Of a DNA stretch of 64,000 bases, positions 10,011 through 19,705 are shown piece after piece. The position numbers and the translations under genes are program-made. Where the stretch lies: the NCBI RefSeq assembly GCF_963677945.1, contig NZ_OY782578.1, positions 2,633,258-2,697,257 of the forward strand, read 5' to 3'. The stretch's first letter is position 1. The number at the start of each line of letters is the position of its first letter. The DNA comes from an uncultured Bacteroides sp. (GTDB lineage Bacteria; Bacteroidota; Bacteroidia; Bacteroidales; Bacteroidaceae). The notes beneath the pieces are model-generated. The model worked only from the letters and a program-made list of their open reading frames with translations. It did no database searches and was not told the DNA's origin.

Positions 10011-11087
10011 TTATTTTAATTTATTTGAATTAGTAAGTGCTATTATATTATCCAAAATCTCATTTGCACAAATTTCAATATTATATTTTTCACGTGCAAG
10101 TTTTTTTCCGTTCTCGCCCATTAGTTTAGCCTCTTCTTTGTGTTCATAAATATAAGTTATAGCTTTTATCCACTCAGCAGGATCTGAAGATTTGACTTTT
10201 ATTCCTACATTCTCTTTTTCTACATCAATCGGGTGATAATCGTTTGTTGATACAATAATTGGCTTTCCAAGTGCTAAAGCTTCCACAATTGATGTATGGC
10301 CTACACAATAGTTACATGAATCTTTGTTTAGAGGGATTAATACACAAAAAGAATCAGCCACTCTTCTAGCCAAGTTCTGTGTCGATTGTTTACTATTCTC
10401 AACTAAGCTTATTAAAATATTTTGAGATTTTTGTTTGTAATCAAGTAAATAACTATAATCTTGAGTGTAATTTGTTATATTTGTGTAAACTTCTAGATTT
10501 AAATTAGTTTTTGAAAATGATTCTAGTAATGTTTTAAAATCTCTGTTTTCTTTTCCAGTTGAAATGAAAAAAATATTATTTGTATTCGTCTCATTTATAT
10601 TTTTTAAGTAAAAACTAAGATCAGCACCCCAATGTAATAGTTCAGTTCTGTCCGGAGATATTATTTGACTTTTAATACTTTCTTCCATATTTAAAGGAGA
10701 ATGGAAAAATATTTTACTAAAAGACTGATAAGCTATTTTGTTAAAAAAATAGCTTATAGAATATTTTTTTTTATTATTTACATTGCTGTGGGACACTCCT
10801 AATATTGGGATTTTGCATATTCGTAATAATTTAAGAATAGCTATTCCTAGTATTGGATTTGAATAAATATATGGAAAAAAAATTATATCACATTTGCTTT
10901 TTTGAACAAGTTTCGTGTTTTCTATAATTCCCTTAATTCCTCTTTTTTTTGAAAGAGAAGCATATTCTACTTCAATCCCTTTTTTTTGTATCTCAACCAT
11001 TCCGTATAAGAGTTGGCTCGGATAATTCCCTTGTTGATAAAAAGAATAAATAGTTTTTAGTCCATAACCTAAATTTAATACCTTCAT
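10011..11087 (-). CDS. glycosyltransferase, GT4-like
   Basis: A 358-residue GT-B type protein. The N-terminal half is weakly conserved but contains VSHSNVNNK, reminiscent of a GT4 acceptor-domain loop. The C-terminal half has the nucleotide-binding pattern FISTGKENRDFKTLL followed by HTSIVEALALGKPII, the equivalent of the GT4 E-x7-E region with a degenerate first acidic residue. It may therefore be a diverged transferase. It starts the six-gene run that ends at 6069; the 219 bases upstream separate it from the deacetylase gene. Codon use is more AT-rich than in the 3' genes of the run, as is common for polysaccharide cassettes. Confidence 0.72.
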   Translation of the reverse strand: MKVLNLGYGLKTIYSFYQQGNYPSQLLYGMVEIQKKGIEVEYASLSKKRGIKGIIENTKLVQKSKCDIIFFPYIYSNPILGIAILKLLRICKIPILGVSHSNVNNKKKYSISYFFNKIAYQSFSKIFFHSPLNMEESIKSQIISPDRTELLHWGADLSFYLKNINETNTNNIFFISTGKENRDFKTLLESFSKTNLNLEVYTNITNYTQDYSYLLDYKQKSQNILISLVENSKQSTQNLARRVADSFCVLIPLNKDSCNYCVGHTSIVEALALGKPIIVSTNDYHPIDVEKENVGIKVKSSDPAEWIKAITYIYEHKEEAKLMGENGKKLAREKYNIEICANEILDNIIALTNSNKLK

Positions 11088-11219
11088 TTTTTATTTATTT
11101 GAGATTCATATAAAATAGGACCTAAAATTCTTTGTTTTAAGTCTGTATATTCTAACTTTATTTGCAAAAAAATCAACACTTTGTAATTTGATAACTTAGA
11201 AACATTTTATTAGCAAGCA

Positions 11220-11249
11220 ATGTCACTTATATTTATATACAAGTGACAT
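11220..11249. repeat. hairpin in the gap before the PIG-L gene end
   Basis: ATGTCACTT at 11220-11228 and its exact reverse complement at 11241-11249 can form a 9-base stem with a 12-base loop. No T tract follows on either strand, so it is not a standard intrinsic terminator. It is the only structure I see in the 219-base gap 11088-11306. Confidence 0.5.
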
Positions 11250-11306
11250 AAATAACATAATATGAGAAAATAATATATTGTTAAACATAAATTATACGAA
11301 TATAAA

Positions 11307-13061
11307 TTAGTCAAAAATCCAATTACAAATTTTAATAGAATTTGTTTCTATCTTACTAATAAATTTGGTGCAATTATATACAAAAATATCCAATGTGTTT
11401 AATTTAACAAATTCTACTTCATCGTAAACTTGGGAATTATTTTTTAATTCTACCCTAACTTTGCAATATTTAAAACCTTCTTCAAACAAAATCTTGTTAT
11501 GTATTAAATGTGCTTTAGATTTTGTTTGATTAAGAATTTTTATTCTATAATCTAAGGAATCAGGATATTGGTAAATATTTAACAATTCTTCTCTTTTATT
11601 CTTTTCTACAAAAAAACGATAAATAAACATATCATTATCTTTATCTACTATTTTTATTAAATGACATCGCTTTTTTCTATTTGGAGAAAAAGCTTCTATT
11701 TCTGAAAGTCCAGGTCTATTTCCTTCATAAGAAATAATTTTTAATTTAAAATATGATATATTTTTTTTGGTTAGAAAGTTTATACATGATTTTGCTCCGT
11801 TAGAATTTAGAGGGCCAAATTTTATTAAACTGTTATCACTGAATGTGATAATACCTGATAAAATATTACTATTTAAATCAAAATTGTCATATAAGCAAAT
11901 TTGATTTATATCTCGTGCTTTATTTAATTTAATAGTAACTTCTTTCTTTTTATCATTAGCATCAGGTAGCCAAAGACAATTATGATATTCAACGTTAGAT
12001 GCTTTAGTAATATCTGTGCAATCTAACAGCTTAAAATCATTAAGATAATTAGCATTACCACTGCTTGCTGAAATCTGACTGGTATAGATTATGCTACTTG
12101 TAGGCCTATGCCAAAATACTTCATCAGAGTTAATTATTTTAGGAGCCATACCAAATGCTCTAGGTGTTTTATGTTCAAGTAATGCCTTTGATATAGGATT
12201 TCTTGATATTGAATGTGTCAAGATATCTTTTGATACAGGAAAACGAACTCGATCACTCCATTTATATTGAGGTACATCCGTTTCATACTTTTGGTTTTGT
12301 AAATGAAAAAGTGATGGCTTCTTTGTTGAATACATATTAATATTATAGAAATCATCTATAGCGAGCCATGCTGTAGAATATGCAAATCCTTTATAAACAT
12401 CAGGAGTATAATTTTCTCGGCTTTTTAGTATCTGGCATAAAGCTTCTTCAAACAATAGAGAAACAGCTCTATGGTCAGGATGTGCATCAAAATCAATGCA
12501 ATATATTTGGTCTGGTAAAAAGTCAGTAATGATATCTTTTATATTTTTTAGAAAATTATTACGAGTATAGATACATGGCCTTCCATATTTTCTAGTTGCA
12601 AAATCTGGATGACTAGAGATTCCATAAGTACTTTTATATCCAGCAAATGATGTCATAGGCTCGTTACCTGGTGCATTATAAATATGTTTATATTTACTTT
12701 GATTCCAGGTATCTCCAAAACCTAGAAAAAATATATTGTTTTCTTTTACTCCTAAAACTTTACATGAGTTAATACCCTCTAAGATCCTTTTTTTTCCTTG
12801 CTTTGATTGGTCTCCGTTTGTAGCAAAAACAACTATTACGTTACATTGATTTTCTACTAAGTTTTTTATCATTGTTCCTGCTACATTTATTTCATCGTCT
12901 TGATGAGGAACAATAATCATTGCTGTCTTGCAGCATTTTTTTAGATCTGAAAAATAGCTGTTGCTAAAATTGTTTCCATATTCAATTTTTTGAGAAGAAA
13001 CACTAATAATTATAATAAATAATAGAATGCATAAGGCGCTAATTATAATCAATTTCTTCAT
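11307..13061 (-). CDS. PIG-L family deacetylase with C-terminal discoidin-like region
   Basis: A 584-residue protein with an N-terminal hydrophobic signal/anchor (about 3-22), so the enzyme should face the periplasm. The PIG-L/LmbE zinc motif is present as VPHQDDE at 51-57, with the second motif DAHPDH near residue 195. Members of this family remove acetyl groups from GlcNAc-type sugars. After the catalytic domain, about residues 365-455 resemble an F5/8 type C (discoidin) fold, ending in GLSEIEAFSPN, and a further beta-rich tail of about 120 residues follows. The likely substrate is an N-acetylated sugar in the polysaccharide made here, but that is inference. The gene is flanked by gaps of 219 and 57 bases. 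Confidence 0.85.
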   Translation of the reverse strand: MKKLIIISALCILLFIIIISVSSQKIEYGNNFSNSYFSDLKKCCKTAMIIVPHQDDEINVAGTMIKNLVENQCNVIVVFATNGDQSKQGKKRILEGINSCKVLGVKENNIFFLGFGDTWNQSKYKHIYNAPGNEPMTSFAGYKSTYGISSHPDFATRKYGRPCIYTRNNFLKNIKDIITDFLPDQIYCIDFDAHPDHRAVSLLFEEALCQILKSRENYTPDVYKGFAYSTAWLAIDDFYNINMYSTKKPSLFHLQNQKYETDVPQYKWSDRVRFPVSKDILTHSISRNPISKALLEHKTPRAFGMAPKIINSDEVFWHRPTSSIIYTSQISASSGNANYLNDFKLLDCTDITKASNVEYHNCLWLPDANDKKKEVTIKLNKARDINQICLYDNFDLNSNILSGIITFSDNSLIKFGPLNSNGAKSCINFLTKKNISYFKLKIISYEGNRPGLSEIEAFSPNRKKRCHLIKIVDKDNDMFIYRFFVEKNKREELLNIYQYPDSLDYRIKILNQTKSKAHLIHNKILFEEGFKYCKVRVELKNNSQVYDEVEFVKLNTLDIFVYNCTKFISKIETNSIKICNWIFD

Positions 13062-13118
13062 TCTTTATACTTTAAATTTATATGATTGATACATTTTTAT
13101 TTTTTATATCCATATATC

Positions 13119-14264
13119 TTATTTGAGTAAAGAATCAAGAAGCTTTTCCCATTCTAAAGCAATATTCTCTATCTTAAAACGCTCAACATTAATCCTAGCT
13201 TTTTGTCCCATCCTTTTTCTGATGTCTTCGTGCTCTATTAGATAACATATTTTGTTTGCAAATTCCTGAATATCTCCATCATTAACTAAAAATCCATCAA
13301 TTTCATTTTTAATTATATCCTTTGGACCGCAAGGACAATCAAATGATATAACTGGAAGTCCGCAAGCCATAGCTTCAGTAATAACCATACCAAAGCCTTC
13401 ATTTCTTGAGCTAAAAACAAAAATAGAACTGTCGATATATTTATTTGATATGTTATATTCTGCTTTATGACAAAATAAAGATAATTCTAATCCTTTATTG
13501 TGGATGAGTTTTATATAACTTTCTTTGTTGCCTCCTCCGTAAATATGTAGTTCCCAGTCTGGATGTCTTTGGTTTACAATACACCATGCATCAATCAATC
13601 TATCGTATCCTTTTCCATAGTTATAACTACCTACTGCAATTACTTTTTTATTTGTGCATGTGGAGGTCACTGGTGGATAAATAGATAAAGGATTGTGTAT
13701 TACCTGAACATTCTTTAATTCAGGCCAATTTTTTTTATCTTCTTCTGTTAATACTACAAAAGCTGATAAACGTTTAATTTCTTTCAATAATTTGTTTATC
13801 CATAAGCGACTGATTACTTTATTTACCAAATTTGGCAAAAATCTGAAGTGAACTTCTCTATATCCAATTCGCGTAAAATGAATTTCACCAATTTTCTTGC
13901 TTCCATCCTGGATGTCATTAATGAAATTAATTTCACGGCGCATAGCTGTGACTGTAATATCAGGCTTTAGTTTGACTAAAAAATCAGTCAGGCGTTGTTT
14001 GTATAATCTTTGTTTCCACAAATAAGTAAAGACTCTTTTGTAGATAGGTAACATGTAGAGTATATCAAAATTTACATGTACATTATGTAAATGTATTTTT
14101 TCTGACAATGGGAAATACGATGGTCCTTCTCCGTCTTCAGTTAAAAGAACATGCACATCATAACCGGCTACATCAGCCATATAATTGGCTTTCATAGTGA
14201 GCACCCGTTCCATTCCGGAACCATTCCATATTCCTCCTATTATGTAAACAATCTTAGTTGTCAT
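13119..14264 (-). CDS. glycosyltransferase family 4 (paralogue 1 of a tandem pair)
   Basis: A 381-residue GT-B enzyme. The N-terminal loop IWNGSGMERVLTMKANYM is followed by a GT4 C-terminal domain with AVGSYNYGKGYDRL and the E-x7-E motif in RNEGFGMVITEAMACGLP. It is strongly similar over its whole length to the next gene upstream (14254-15423), including the shared patterns MERVLT-KANY and PKDIIKNEIDGFLV. The pair clearly arose by tandem duplication. The two reading frames overlap by 11 bases, so translation is probably coupled. Each probably adds a related sugar in successive steps. No donor can be named. Confidence 0.88.
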   Translation of the reverse strand: MTTKIVYIIGGIWNGSGMERVLTMKANYMADVAGYDVHVLLTEDGEGPSYFPLSEKIHLHNVHVNFDILYMLPIYKRVFTYLWKQRLYKQRLTDFLVKLKPDITVTAMRREINFINDIQDGSKKIGEIHFTRIGYREVHFRFLPNLVNKVISRLWINKLLKEIKRLSAFVVLTEEDKKNWPELKNVQVIHNPLSIYPPVTSTCTNKKVIAVGSYNYGKGYDRLIDAWCIVNQRHPDWELHIYGGGNKESYIKLIHNKGLELSLFCHKAEYNISNKYIDSSIFVFSSRNEGFGMVITEAMACGLPVISFDCPCGPKDIIKNEIDGFLVNDGDIQEFANKICYLIEHEDIRKRMGQKARINVERFKIENIALEWEKLLDSLLK

Positions 14265-15423
14265 TCATTATTAATTTATTAAATATCTTATTCCATTGAT
14301 CTCCAAGATTATCCATTCTAAATCGCTCTATATTTTTACTGGCTTTTTTACCCATAATTTTTCTAATTTCTTCATTTTCTATCAGATAGATAATTTTTTC
14401 AGCCAGTTCTTCAATGTTACCATTTTCTACAAGTAGCCCATCTTCTCTATCTTTAATAATATCTTTTGGACCGCATGGACATGCAAAAGACACAGCCGGA
14501 ACGCCACAGGTCATCGCTTCAACTATTACCATTCCAAATCCTTCAAAGCGGGAACTTAGAACAAATATAGAGCTTTCGGTATATCGTTCTTTAATGTTAG
14601 AGTCCGGACCATTTAAAATACAGCTCTTTTCTATCTGATATTCTTTTACTAAATCAATATAAGGCTCTTTATTGCCATCTCCATAAATCTGAAGTTCCCA
14701 ATCCGGATGCTTCTTAGAGACAATACTCCAAGCCTTTATAAGTAAATCAAAACCCTTTTGAGGAACATATCTACCTACGGCTATAACCTTTTTTGAGGAA
14801 CAATCGGATAGTCTATCTGTGTTGAATGCAAGAGGATTCGGCATAACAATGACATTACTTAATTCATTCCATTTAGCTTTGTCTTCATTAGTCAGACATA
14901 TAAATAATTTTAATTTATTCAGATTTTTGATTAATTGTTTCATCCATATATCTGAAATAAACTTTTTTATTTTGCTGCTTTCTCTTCCCTGTAAATCTCT
15001 GAAATTATCTTTGTTTATATGTATCTCTCCAATTTTAATACTTCCATCATTAATTTGATTAATGAAATTTATTTCTCTTCGCAACATTGAGACTGTAATA
15101 TCCGGTTTTAATTCCATTAAGCAGCGTGTTAGTTTTCTTTTATATTCACGCTGTTTTTTTAGATATATAAGTGCCTTTTTTGCAAAAGGGAGATGCCATA
15201 ACTCTTCAAAATCTATATCAAGTTGAATTACTTTAATTTTTGGAGACAATTTATAGTATGGTGGTTTTGAACCTCCATCGGTTAAAATGATCGTAATATC
15301 GTATCCTAATACTTCTGCAAAGTAATTAGCCTTTATAGTCAACACCCTCTCCATACCTCCTGAAATATAAAGAGAAGGAATGCAATAGGCTATTTTTCTT
15401 ATGGTTGAATCTTGTTTAATCAT
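14254..15423 (-). CDS. glycosyltransferase family 4 (paralogue 2 of a tandem pair)
   Basis: A 389-residue GT4 enzyme with the acceptor loop ISGGMERVLTIKANYFAE, the C-terminal domain opening AVGRYVPQKGFDLLI and the E-x7-E region in RFEGFGMVIVEAMTCGVP. It shares most motif residues with the downstream paralogue at 13119-14264. Its start overlaps the stop of the next upstream gene by 4 bases, and its end overlaps the paralogue's start by 11 bases. This string is therefore tightly packed and very likely cotranslated. Cytosolic, acting on the lipid-linked repeat unit. Confidence 0.88.
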   Translation of the reverse strand: MIKQDSTIRKIAYCIPSLYISGGMERVLTIKANYFAEVLGYDITIILTDGGSKPPYYKLSPKIKVIQLDIDFEELWHLPFAKKALIYLKKQREYKRKLTRCLMELKPDITVSMLRREINFINQINDGSIKIGEIHINKDNFRDLQGRESSKIKKFISDIWMKQLIKNLNKLKLFICLTNEDKAKWNELSNVIVMPNPLAFNTDRLSDCSSKKVIAVGRYVPQKGFDLLIKAWSIVSKKHPDWELQIYGDGNKEPYIDLVKEYQIEKSCILNGPDSNIKERYTESSIFVLSSRFEGFGMVIVEAMTCGVPAVSFACPCGPKDIIKDREDGLLVENGNIEELAEKIIYLIENEEIRKIMGKKASKNIERFRMDNLGDQWNKIFNKLIMNDN

Positions 15424-16547
15424 ACATCACGGCATAAATCAGTTATTTTTTTCATTTGTATCTCCCATGATAGATTCTTAACAGAATCTCGAATTTCTAC
15501 CGGATATAATTTGCAATTGTCATAAAAATTCAAAATCTGGTTTATATCTATCGGAGATTCATCAGCAGGTGCTTTTAATACATAAGGCATGCTTTCAAAA
15601 TCTGTATCAATTTCAGAATAGATAAATGGAATACCTCTGGCCGCATATTCTCTGTTCTTTAAAGTTTTTATATTAGTAATACCACTTCTGTGGCGACCTA
15701 AACTAGCAATGCCAAAATCAGCTTCTTCAAAAACGTCATCAAGGGCTTTGCCAAATAATTGGCCGTGAAAAATAATCTGTTTTTCTATTCCGTATTTTTT
15801 GATTATTTCTTTAAATACAGGCATCTCTGAATCTTCTCCAATTCCACCTACTATGTGAAAGAAAACCTCTCTGCTATTATTTTGTTTATAATATTCTCCA
15901 ATACCAGCCATTACACGATCATATCCATGCCAGTAATGTACTTCAGCTACTCCAATAAGATTGAAAGGAGACGGTTGTTTACGCAAAGTTTGTTTTAATG
16001 GTATTGTACTGAAATCTATTCCATTTGATATTTTTATTGTTTGCGCTCCAAAAATAGAATCGTAATCAGTAAATGTACTTATCCGAAATAATCTTTTTGC
16101 TAATGAAGGTCGAAAAAGCTGATCCATTTTCAATTCCATTTGTTCCTTGTATGAAAACCCTTTATATTCTTGATCGTAGGGATAAGTAGGGATTTCCATT
16201 ATAACTCTTATACCTTGTCTTTTTAATTTTTGCAAAAAATGAATTGTAAAAGGATTTGCGTTGTGATCGGAACGCATATAAACTAATTTTATATTTTCTT
16301 TCAGAATATATCTATAGATGGAATTATAAAAGACTCTTTTCTTTAAAGAAGCCATTTTCCCACAACCATAATCCTCAAATATTTCATTATTGATCATTCT
16401 GCAGCGGTGTCCATTTGGCAGTATATCATAGTGACACAAGTCTACATGATGTCCCGCATCACGTAAACCTTTCACCTGATTGAATATTTTTTTGCTTATT
16501 CCACTGACTTCGGAAAAACCATGGAATACAAGGAATAGAATTTTCAT
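15420..16547 (-). CDS. glycosyltransferase, GT4-like
   Basis: A 375-residue GT-B-like protein. The N-terminus MKILFLVFHGFSEVSGISKKI has the GT4 acceptor loop. The central EVHYWHGYDRVMAGI is typical of the start of the donor domain. The final domain has SGITNIKTLKNREYAARGIPFIYS in place of the canonical E-x7-E motif, as seen in diverged GT4-like enzymes. Its ATG at 16545-16547 shares one base with the stop codon of a glycosyltransferase remnant just upstream (TAATG), so this gene was once the second or later cistron of a longer string. It is now first in line after a divergent intergenic region. Confidence 0.78.
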   Translation of the reverse strand: MKILFLVFHGFSEVSGISKKIFNQVKGLRDAGHHVDLCHYDILPNGHRCRMINNEIFEDYGCGKMASLKKRVFYNSIYRYILKENIKLVYMRSDHNANPFTIHFLQKLKRQGIRVIMEIPTYPYDQEYKGFSYKEQMELKMDQLFRPSLAKRLFRISTFTDYDSIFGAQTIKISNGIDFSTIPLKQTLRKQPSPFNLIGVAEVHYWHGYDRVMAGIGEYYKQNNSREVFFHIVGGIGEDSEMPVFKEIIKKYGIEKQIIFHGQLFGKALDDVFEEADFGIASLGRHRSGITNIKTLKNREYAARGIPFIYSEIDTDFESMPYVLKAPADESPIDINQILNFYDNCKLYPVEIRDSVKNLSWEIQMKKITDLCRDV

Positions 16548-16645
16548 TATTGTTCGTTTTTCGGGGATTCAAAAAGCTTAACCCATTTCTGTATTTCAAT
16601 ATTGGGCGAATATTTCTTTATATACCCTTTTGCATGTTTACTCAT
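16547..16645 (-). pseudogene. C-terminal remnant of a deleted glycosyltransferase gene
   Basis: A 32-codon open frame ending with the stop that forms a TAATG overlap with the downstream gene. Its product, starting MSKHAKGYIKKYSPN and continuing EIQKWVKLFES, matches the usual last helix of GT4 enzymes, where a conserved Gly/Ser-Lys-Ala and a Trp near the end are common. An in-frame stop lies only 7 codons further upstream, and nothing resembling the rest of a glycosyltransferase precedes it. I read this as the tail of a gene whose body was lost. It could instead be chance, but the coupling geometry argues against that. Confidence 0.6.
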
Positions 16646-16949
16646 CCTTTTTTTCTTTATTTTCAATTAAAATGCAAATTTTACAATCTTATTTTTTTCT
16701 TCAGATTTTGTATACAACAACGATAAGGGGGACTAATTTTCTCTATTAAATGAAAATTACGAGTCGCTCTTTTGATAATAACCTTATTTGATCAAGTAAA
16801 AGTTGTTAGAGTTTTGTCTATATATGCTATGCTCATTAGTGATCCGTATTTTTTGTATTATACAAAGATATACTTTTTTTGTGTTTTTTTTTTATTGATG
16901 GCTAATTTAATAGATTCTTTATATTATATTTGTTTCAAACACTTCAAGA
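16646..16949. promoter_or_regulatory. divergent intergenic region with -7 elements
   Basis: This AT-rich stretch separates divergent glycosyltransferase genes. On the plus strand TATATTTG at 16925-16932 fits the Bacteroides -7 box 17 bases before the ATG at 16950. On the minus strand CAAAGATA at 16863-16870 reads TATCTTTG and could drive the minus-strand string. No good -33 TTTG is visible for either. I see no gene here other than the remnant bordering it. Confidence 0.4.
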
Positions 16950-18128
16950 ATGAATATCGCAATAGTTACATCGGGAATCTTGCCTGTACCTCCTAGTAAA
17001 GGAGGTGCAGTTGAAAATTTAGTGAAATTATATCTGGATTATAATGAAAGACAGAATATTAATATTCTGTTTACTGTATATAGTGTTAGTGATAAATCAA
17101 TTTCTGATAGTGAATTATTGAAATATAGAAAAACGAAATATGTATTTATAAATACTGAGACCTTTATTTCAAAGATAAAAAAAATATTGTTTAGATATAC
17201 AAATAGAAATTTATATTATCACTATTCCTGGGAATTCTTTAGTTCAGAAGTTGCCCATAAAATAAAAAAAGGCAAGTTTGATTTTGTTGTGGTAGAGAAT
17301 CGTCCAGGTTTTGCACTTCGGTTATCTAAAATTACAGATGCTAAATTAATACTTCATTTGCATAATGATATGCTAAATAAAGATACTAAAAGTGCTTCTG
17401 AAATACTCAATTTATATACGAAGGTTCTTGCTGTTTCTAAGTATATTAAAGAAAGAGTAGATACTATTATGTCAACAGAAAAAGTTCAAGTGGTATATAA
17501 TGGTATTGATCTGGAAAAATTCAAGAATCCTTTTCATCCTGAAATTAATCGTAAGAGCTTTCATTTATCAGAGGATGATTTTGTTGTGATTTACACTGGT
17601 AGGATTGAACCTGTAAAAGGGGTGAAAGAATTGCTTAATGCCTTTTCTTTGTTGATTGATTATGAAAAGATAAAACTTTTAATAGTAGGAGGCGGAAATG
17701 GCAATATTAATGAAGGTGATTTCTTTTCGGAAATGCATGGATTAGCTTCTTTAATGCCAGAAAAAATTATTTTTACCGGTTTTCAATCTTATGATAAAGT
17801 TCCAGCTATATTACATCTTTGTGATGTTGCAGTTGTTCCTTCTATATGGGAGGAACCCTTATCTTTGACTTCTTTGGAGGATATGGCCATTGGCTTGCCA
17901 CTTGTAGTAACAAGATCGGGTGGCATTCCCGAGGTAGTTAATGAAGAATGTGCAATCTTTGTAGATGTAGATAATAATTTACCATTAAATTTATCAAATG
18001 CTATTCTATCATTATACATGGATGAAAGTAAAAGGTCAAGAATGTCCTCATATGCAAAAGAACGTTCCGCATTATTTGATAAAGAAAAATATGCTGTAGA
18101 TTTTTTTAAATATATTTCTGAATATTAG
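16950..18128 (+). CDS. glycosyltransferase family 4
   Basis: A 392-residue GT4 enzyme, the only glycosyltransferase of the locus on the plus strand. The N-terminus MNIAIVTSGILPVPPSKGGAVENL contains the acceptor loop. HLHNDML and VVYNGIDLEKF mark the linker, VIYTGRIEPVKGVKELL opens the donor domain, and the E-x7-E region is WEEPLSLTSLEDMAIGLP. A -7 element lies just upstream at 16925. It is convergent with the flippase gene, 32 bases apart, without an obvious terminator. The reversed orientation suggests a separate insertion or an inversion within the cluster. The sugar is unknown. Confidence 0.86.
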   Translation: MNIAIVTSGILPVPPSKGGAVENLVKLYLDYNERQNINILFTVYSVSDKSISDSELLKYRKTKYVFINTETFISKIKKILFRYTNRNLYYHYSWEFFSSEVAHKIKKGKFDFVVVENRPGFALRLSKITDAKLILHLHNDMLNKDTKSASEILNLYTKVLAVSKYIKERVDTIMSTEKVQVVYNGIDLEKFKNPFHPEINRKSFHLSEDDFVVIYTGRIEPVKGVKELLNAFSLLIDYEKIKLLIVGGGNGNINEGDFFSEMHGLASLMPEKIIFTGFQSYDKVPAILHLCDVAVVPSIWEEPLSLTSLEDMAIGLPLVVTRSGGIPEVVNEECAIFVDVDNNLPLNLSNAILSLYMDESKRSRMSSYAKERSALFDKEKYAVDFFKYISEY

Positions 18129-18160
18129 TATCGAAGTGTTAATTGTTTTTGTTTTTTGCT

Positions 18161-19702
18161 TTATTTTTCAAATAACTTATTAAAAACTGAAAAACGATTC
18201 ATAAAATGTCTCATTCCAGGTGCAAAAAAGATTAATAATATCCAGTATACAATAATGAATGGAATAACTAAAGTTGCAGTATATAACACTAACTGTGATA
18301 TTGCTTTTGTTGGTTGGAAAGGAAGTAGAAGTGCTAACAAACTAAATATTATAAAAGTAAAAATAAAAATTACATAATATTTGATTGTTCCTTTCCAATA
18401 TTCTTTTATTGGTAATTTCAATCCCTGAAATAAATAGTAGGGTTTCCATAAAATAATAATAAGGCATGTGCTTGATATTTTTCCTAATAAAATTCCTATT
18501 ATACCCCATTGAAAAGCCGTTGAAAAGGTTACACTAATATTAATGATAGCTTCAGCCCAAGCAGACCAAGTATCAGAAAAACGACCTAATGCCTGATTGT
18601 ATGTATCAACAATTCCTCTTGTTTGTAAAATGAATAAATTAATTAATAACAGAATGAGTATGGTGTGATTCATTATATATCCTTTTCCTAACCACCAACA
18701 GATAAATGGTTCAATAAGGTGATACAATGAGAATGTTATAACTCCGGCGATAAAGTAACGTATAGACATTAATTCCCAGAATACTTTCATTGTGTTTTTT
18801 TTATTACCCTCGGCAACCAGATTTCCAACGCCAGAACTTATGCCATCTAGTAAAATATTTATTAGAACAACAAGCTTGTTAAGTATCATTGTGTAATTCC
18901 CATAAATGGCAACCATCTTTAAAGAAACAAAAGCAAAAATCATTATTTCATCACTCTTTGTAAGAATGAATTCCTTTATTTTCTGTATGAATATTTGTTT
19001 TGTATAGGTTATTACCTGAGGGTATTTTTTGAGTAATAATTTGCCATTGGAAACATTTGTTTTTAACCATGGATATTCTTTGTCAATTTTCCAATTTAAA
19101 ATAATACAGATTATTATTCCGAATAAGAACTCGATAGAAATCCATAAATATAGATTCTTATAAGTGTATGCCAGTATAATTTGTACAATAGTTTTAATTA
19201 TACCAGCTGTTTGGAAATATGCTGATACAATATAATTTTTTTGATCAGCGCTTAATAATATTTCTCTGTAATTAATAAAATATCCAATTAGCGAGGAGCC
19301 TAAATAAGAAAAAAAGGAAAAATAGATAATCCCCATATTAAATGAGGTATTTTTAAAAAATAATGGAAAGAAAAGAGAAATAACGATTCCAGCTAAGCCA
19401 ATAATTATGCCAATCTTTCTGTATAGATAACCAAATACTGACATGATTTCTATTATCTTATCTTGGCTTTTTTCTTGAATTGGTTTGAATAAAAAGAAAC
19501 TAATGCATGTTCCTATTCCAAGTTCCGCCAGATTTAAAAGGGCTAAGATATTTAGAAGCGTACCTGTTAGCCCAATAAAATTATCTCCCAGACAATTCAG
19601 GAATATTTTTCTTGAAAAGAAAGAAAAAAACAATGTAAGGAAATAGAAAATAATTCCAACCCTAGCATTTAGTATGCTTTTCTGAAATCGAGTATTTGCC
19701 AT
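18161..19702 (-). CDS. wzx: Wzx-like oligosaccharide flippase
   Basis: A 513-residue integral membrane protein with about 12-14 hydrophobic segments spread along its whole length. It has the basic N-terminus and FLGDNFIGLTGTLLNILALLNLAELGIGTCISFFLF-type pattern (residues about 34-70) of the MOP/PST flippase superfamily. Its role would be to turn lipid-linked repeat units from the cytosolic to the periplasmic face for polymerisation by Wzy. It lies 3 bases downstream of a glycosyltransferase gene and is surrounded by such genes, which supports the assignment. A general MATE-type transporter is the alternative, but the context is decisive. The gene symbol is functional rather than orthology-proven. 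Confidence 0.85.
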   Translation of the reverse strand: MANTRFQKSILNARVGIIFYFLTLFFSFFSRKIFLNCLGDNFIGLTGTLLNILALLNLAELGIGTCISFFLFKPIQEKSQDKIIEIMSVFGYLYRKIGIIIGLAGIVISLFFPLFFKNTSFNMGIIYFSFFSYLGSSLIGYFINYREILLSADQKNYIVSAYFQTAGIIKTIVQIILAYTYKNLYLWISIEFLFGIIICIILNWKIDKEYPWLKTNVSNGKLLLKKYPQVITYTKQIFIQKIKEFILTKSDEIMIFAFVSLKMVAIYGNYTMILNKLVVLINILLDGISSGVGNLVAEGNKKNTMKVFWELMSIRYFIAGVITFSLYHLIEPFICWWLGKGYIMNHTILILLLINLFILQTRGIVDTYNQALGRFSDTWSAWAEAIINISVTFSTAFQWGIIGILLGKISSTCLIIILWKPYYLFQGLKLPIKEYWKGTIKYYVIFIFTFIIFSLLALLLPFQPTKAISQLVLYTATLVIPFIIVYWILLIFFAPGMRHFMNRFSVFNKLFEK

Positions 19703-19705
19703 TAT

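Noticed and set aside
16772-16996. Plus-strand frame of 74 codons before the GT4 gene
   Set aside because: It overlaps the GT4 start in another frame, is AT-driven and hydrophobic, and spans the -7 element.
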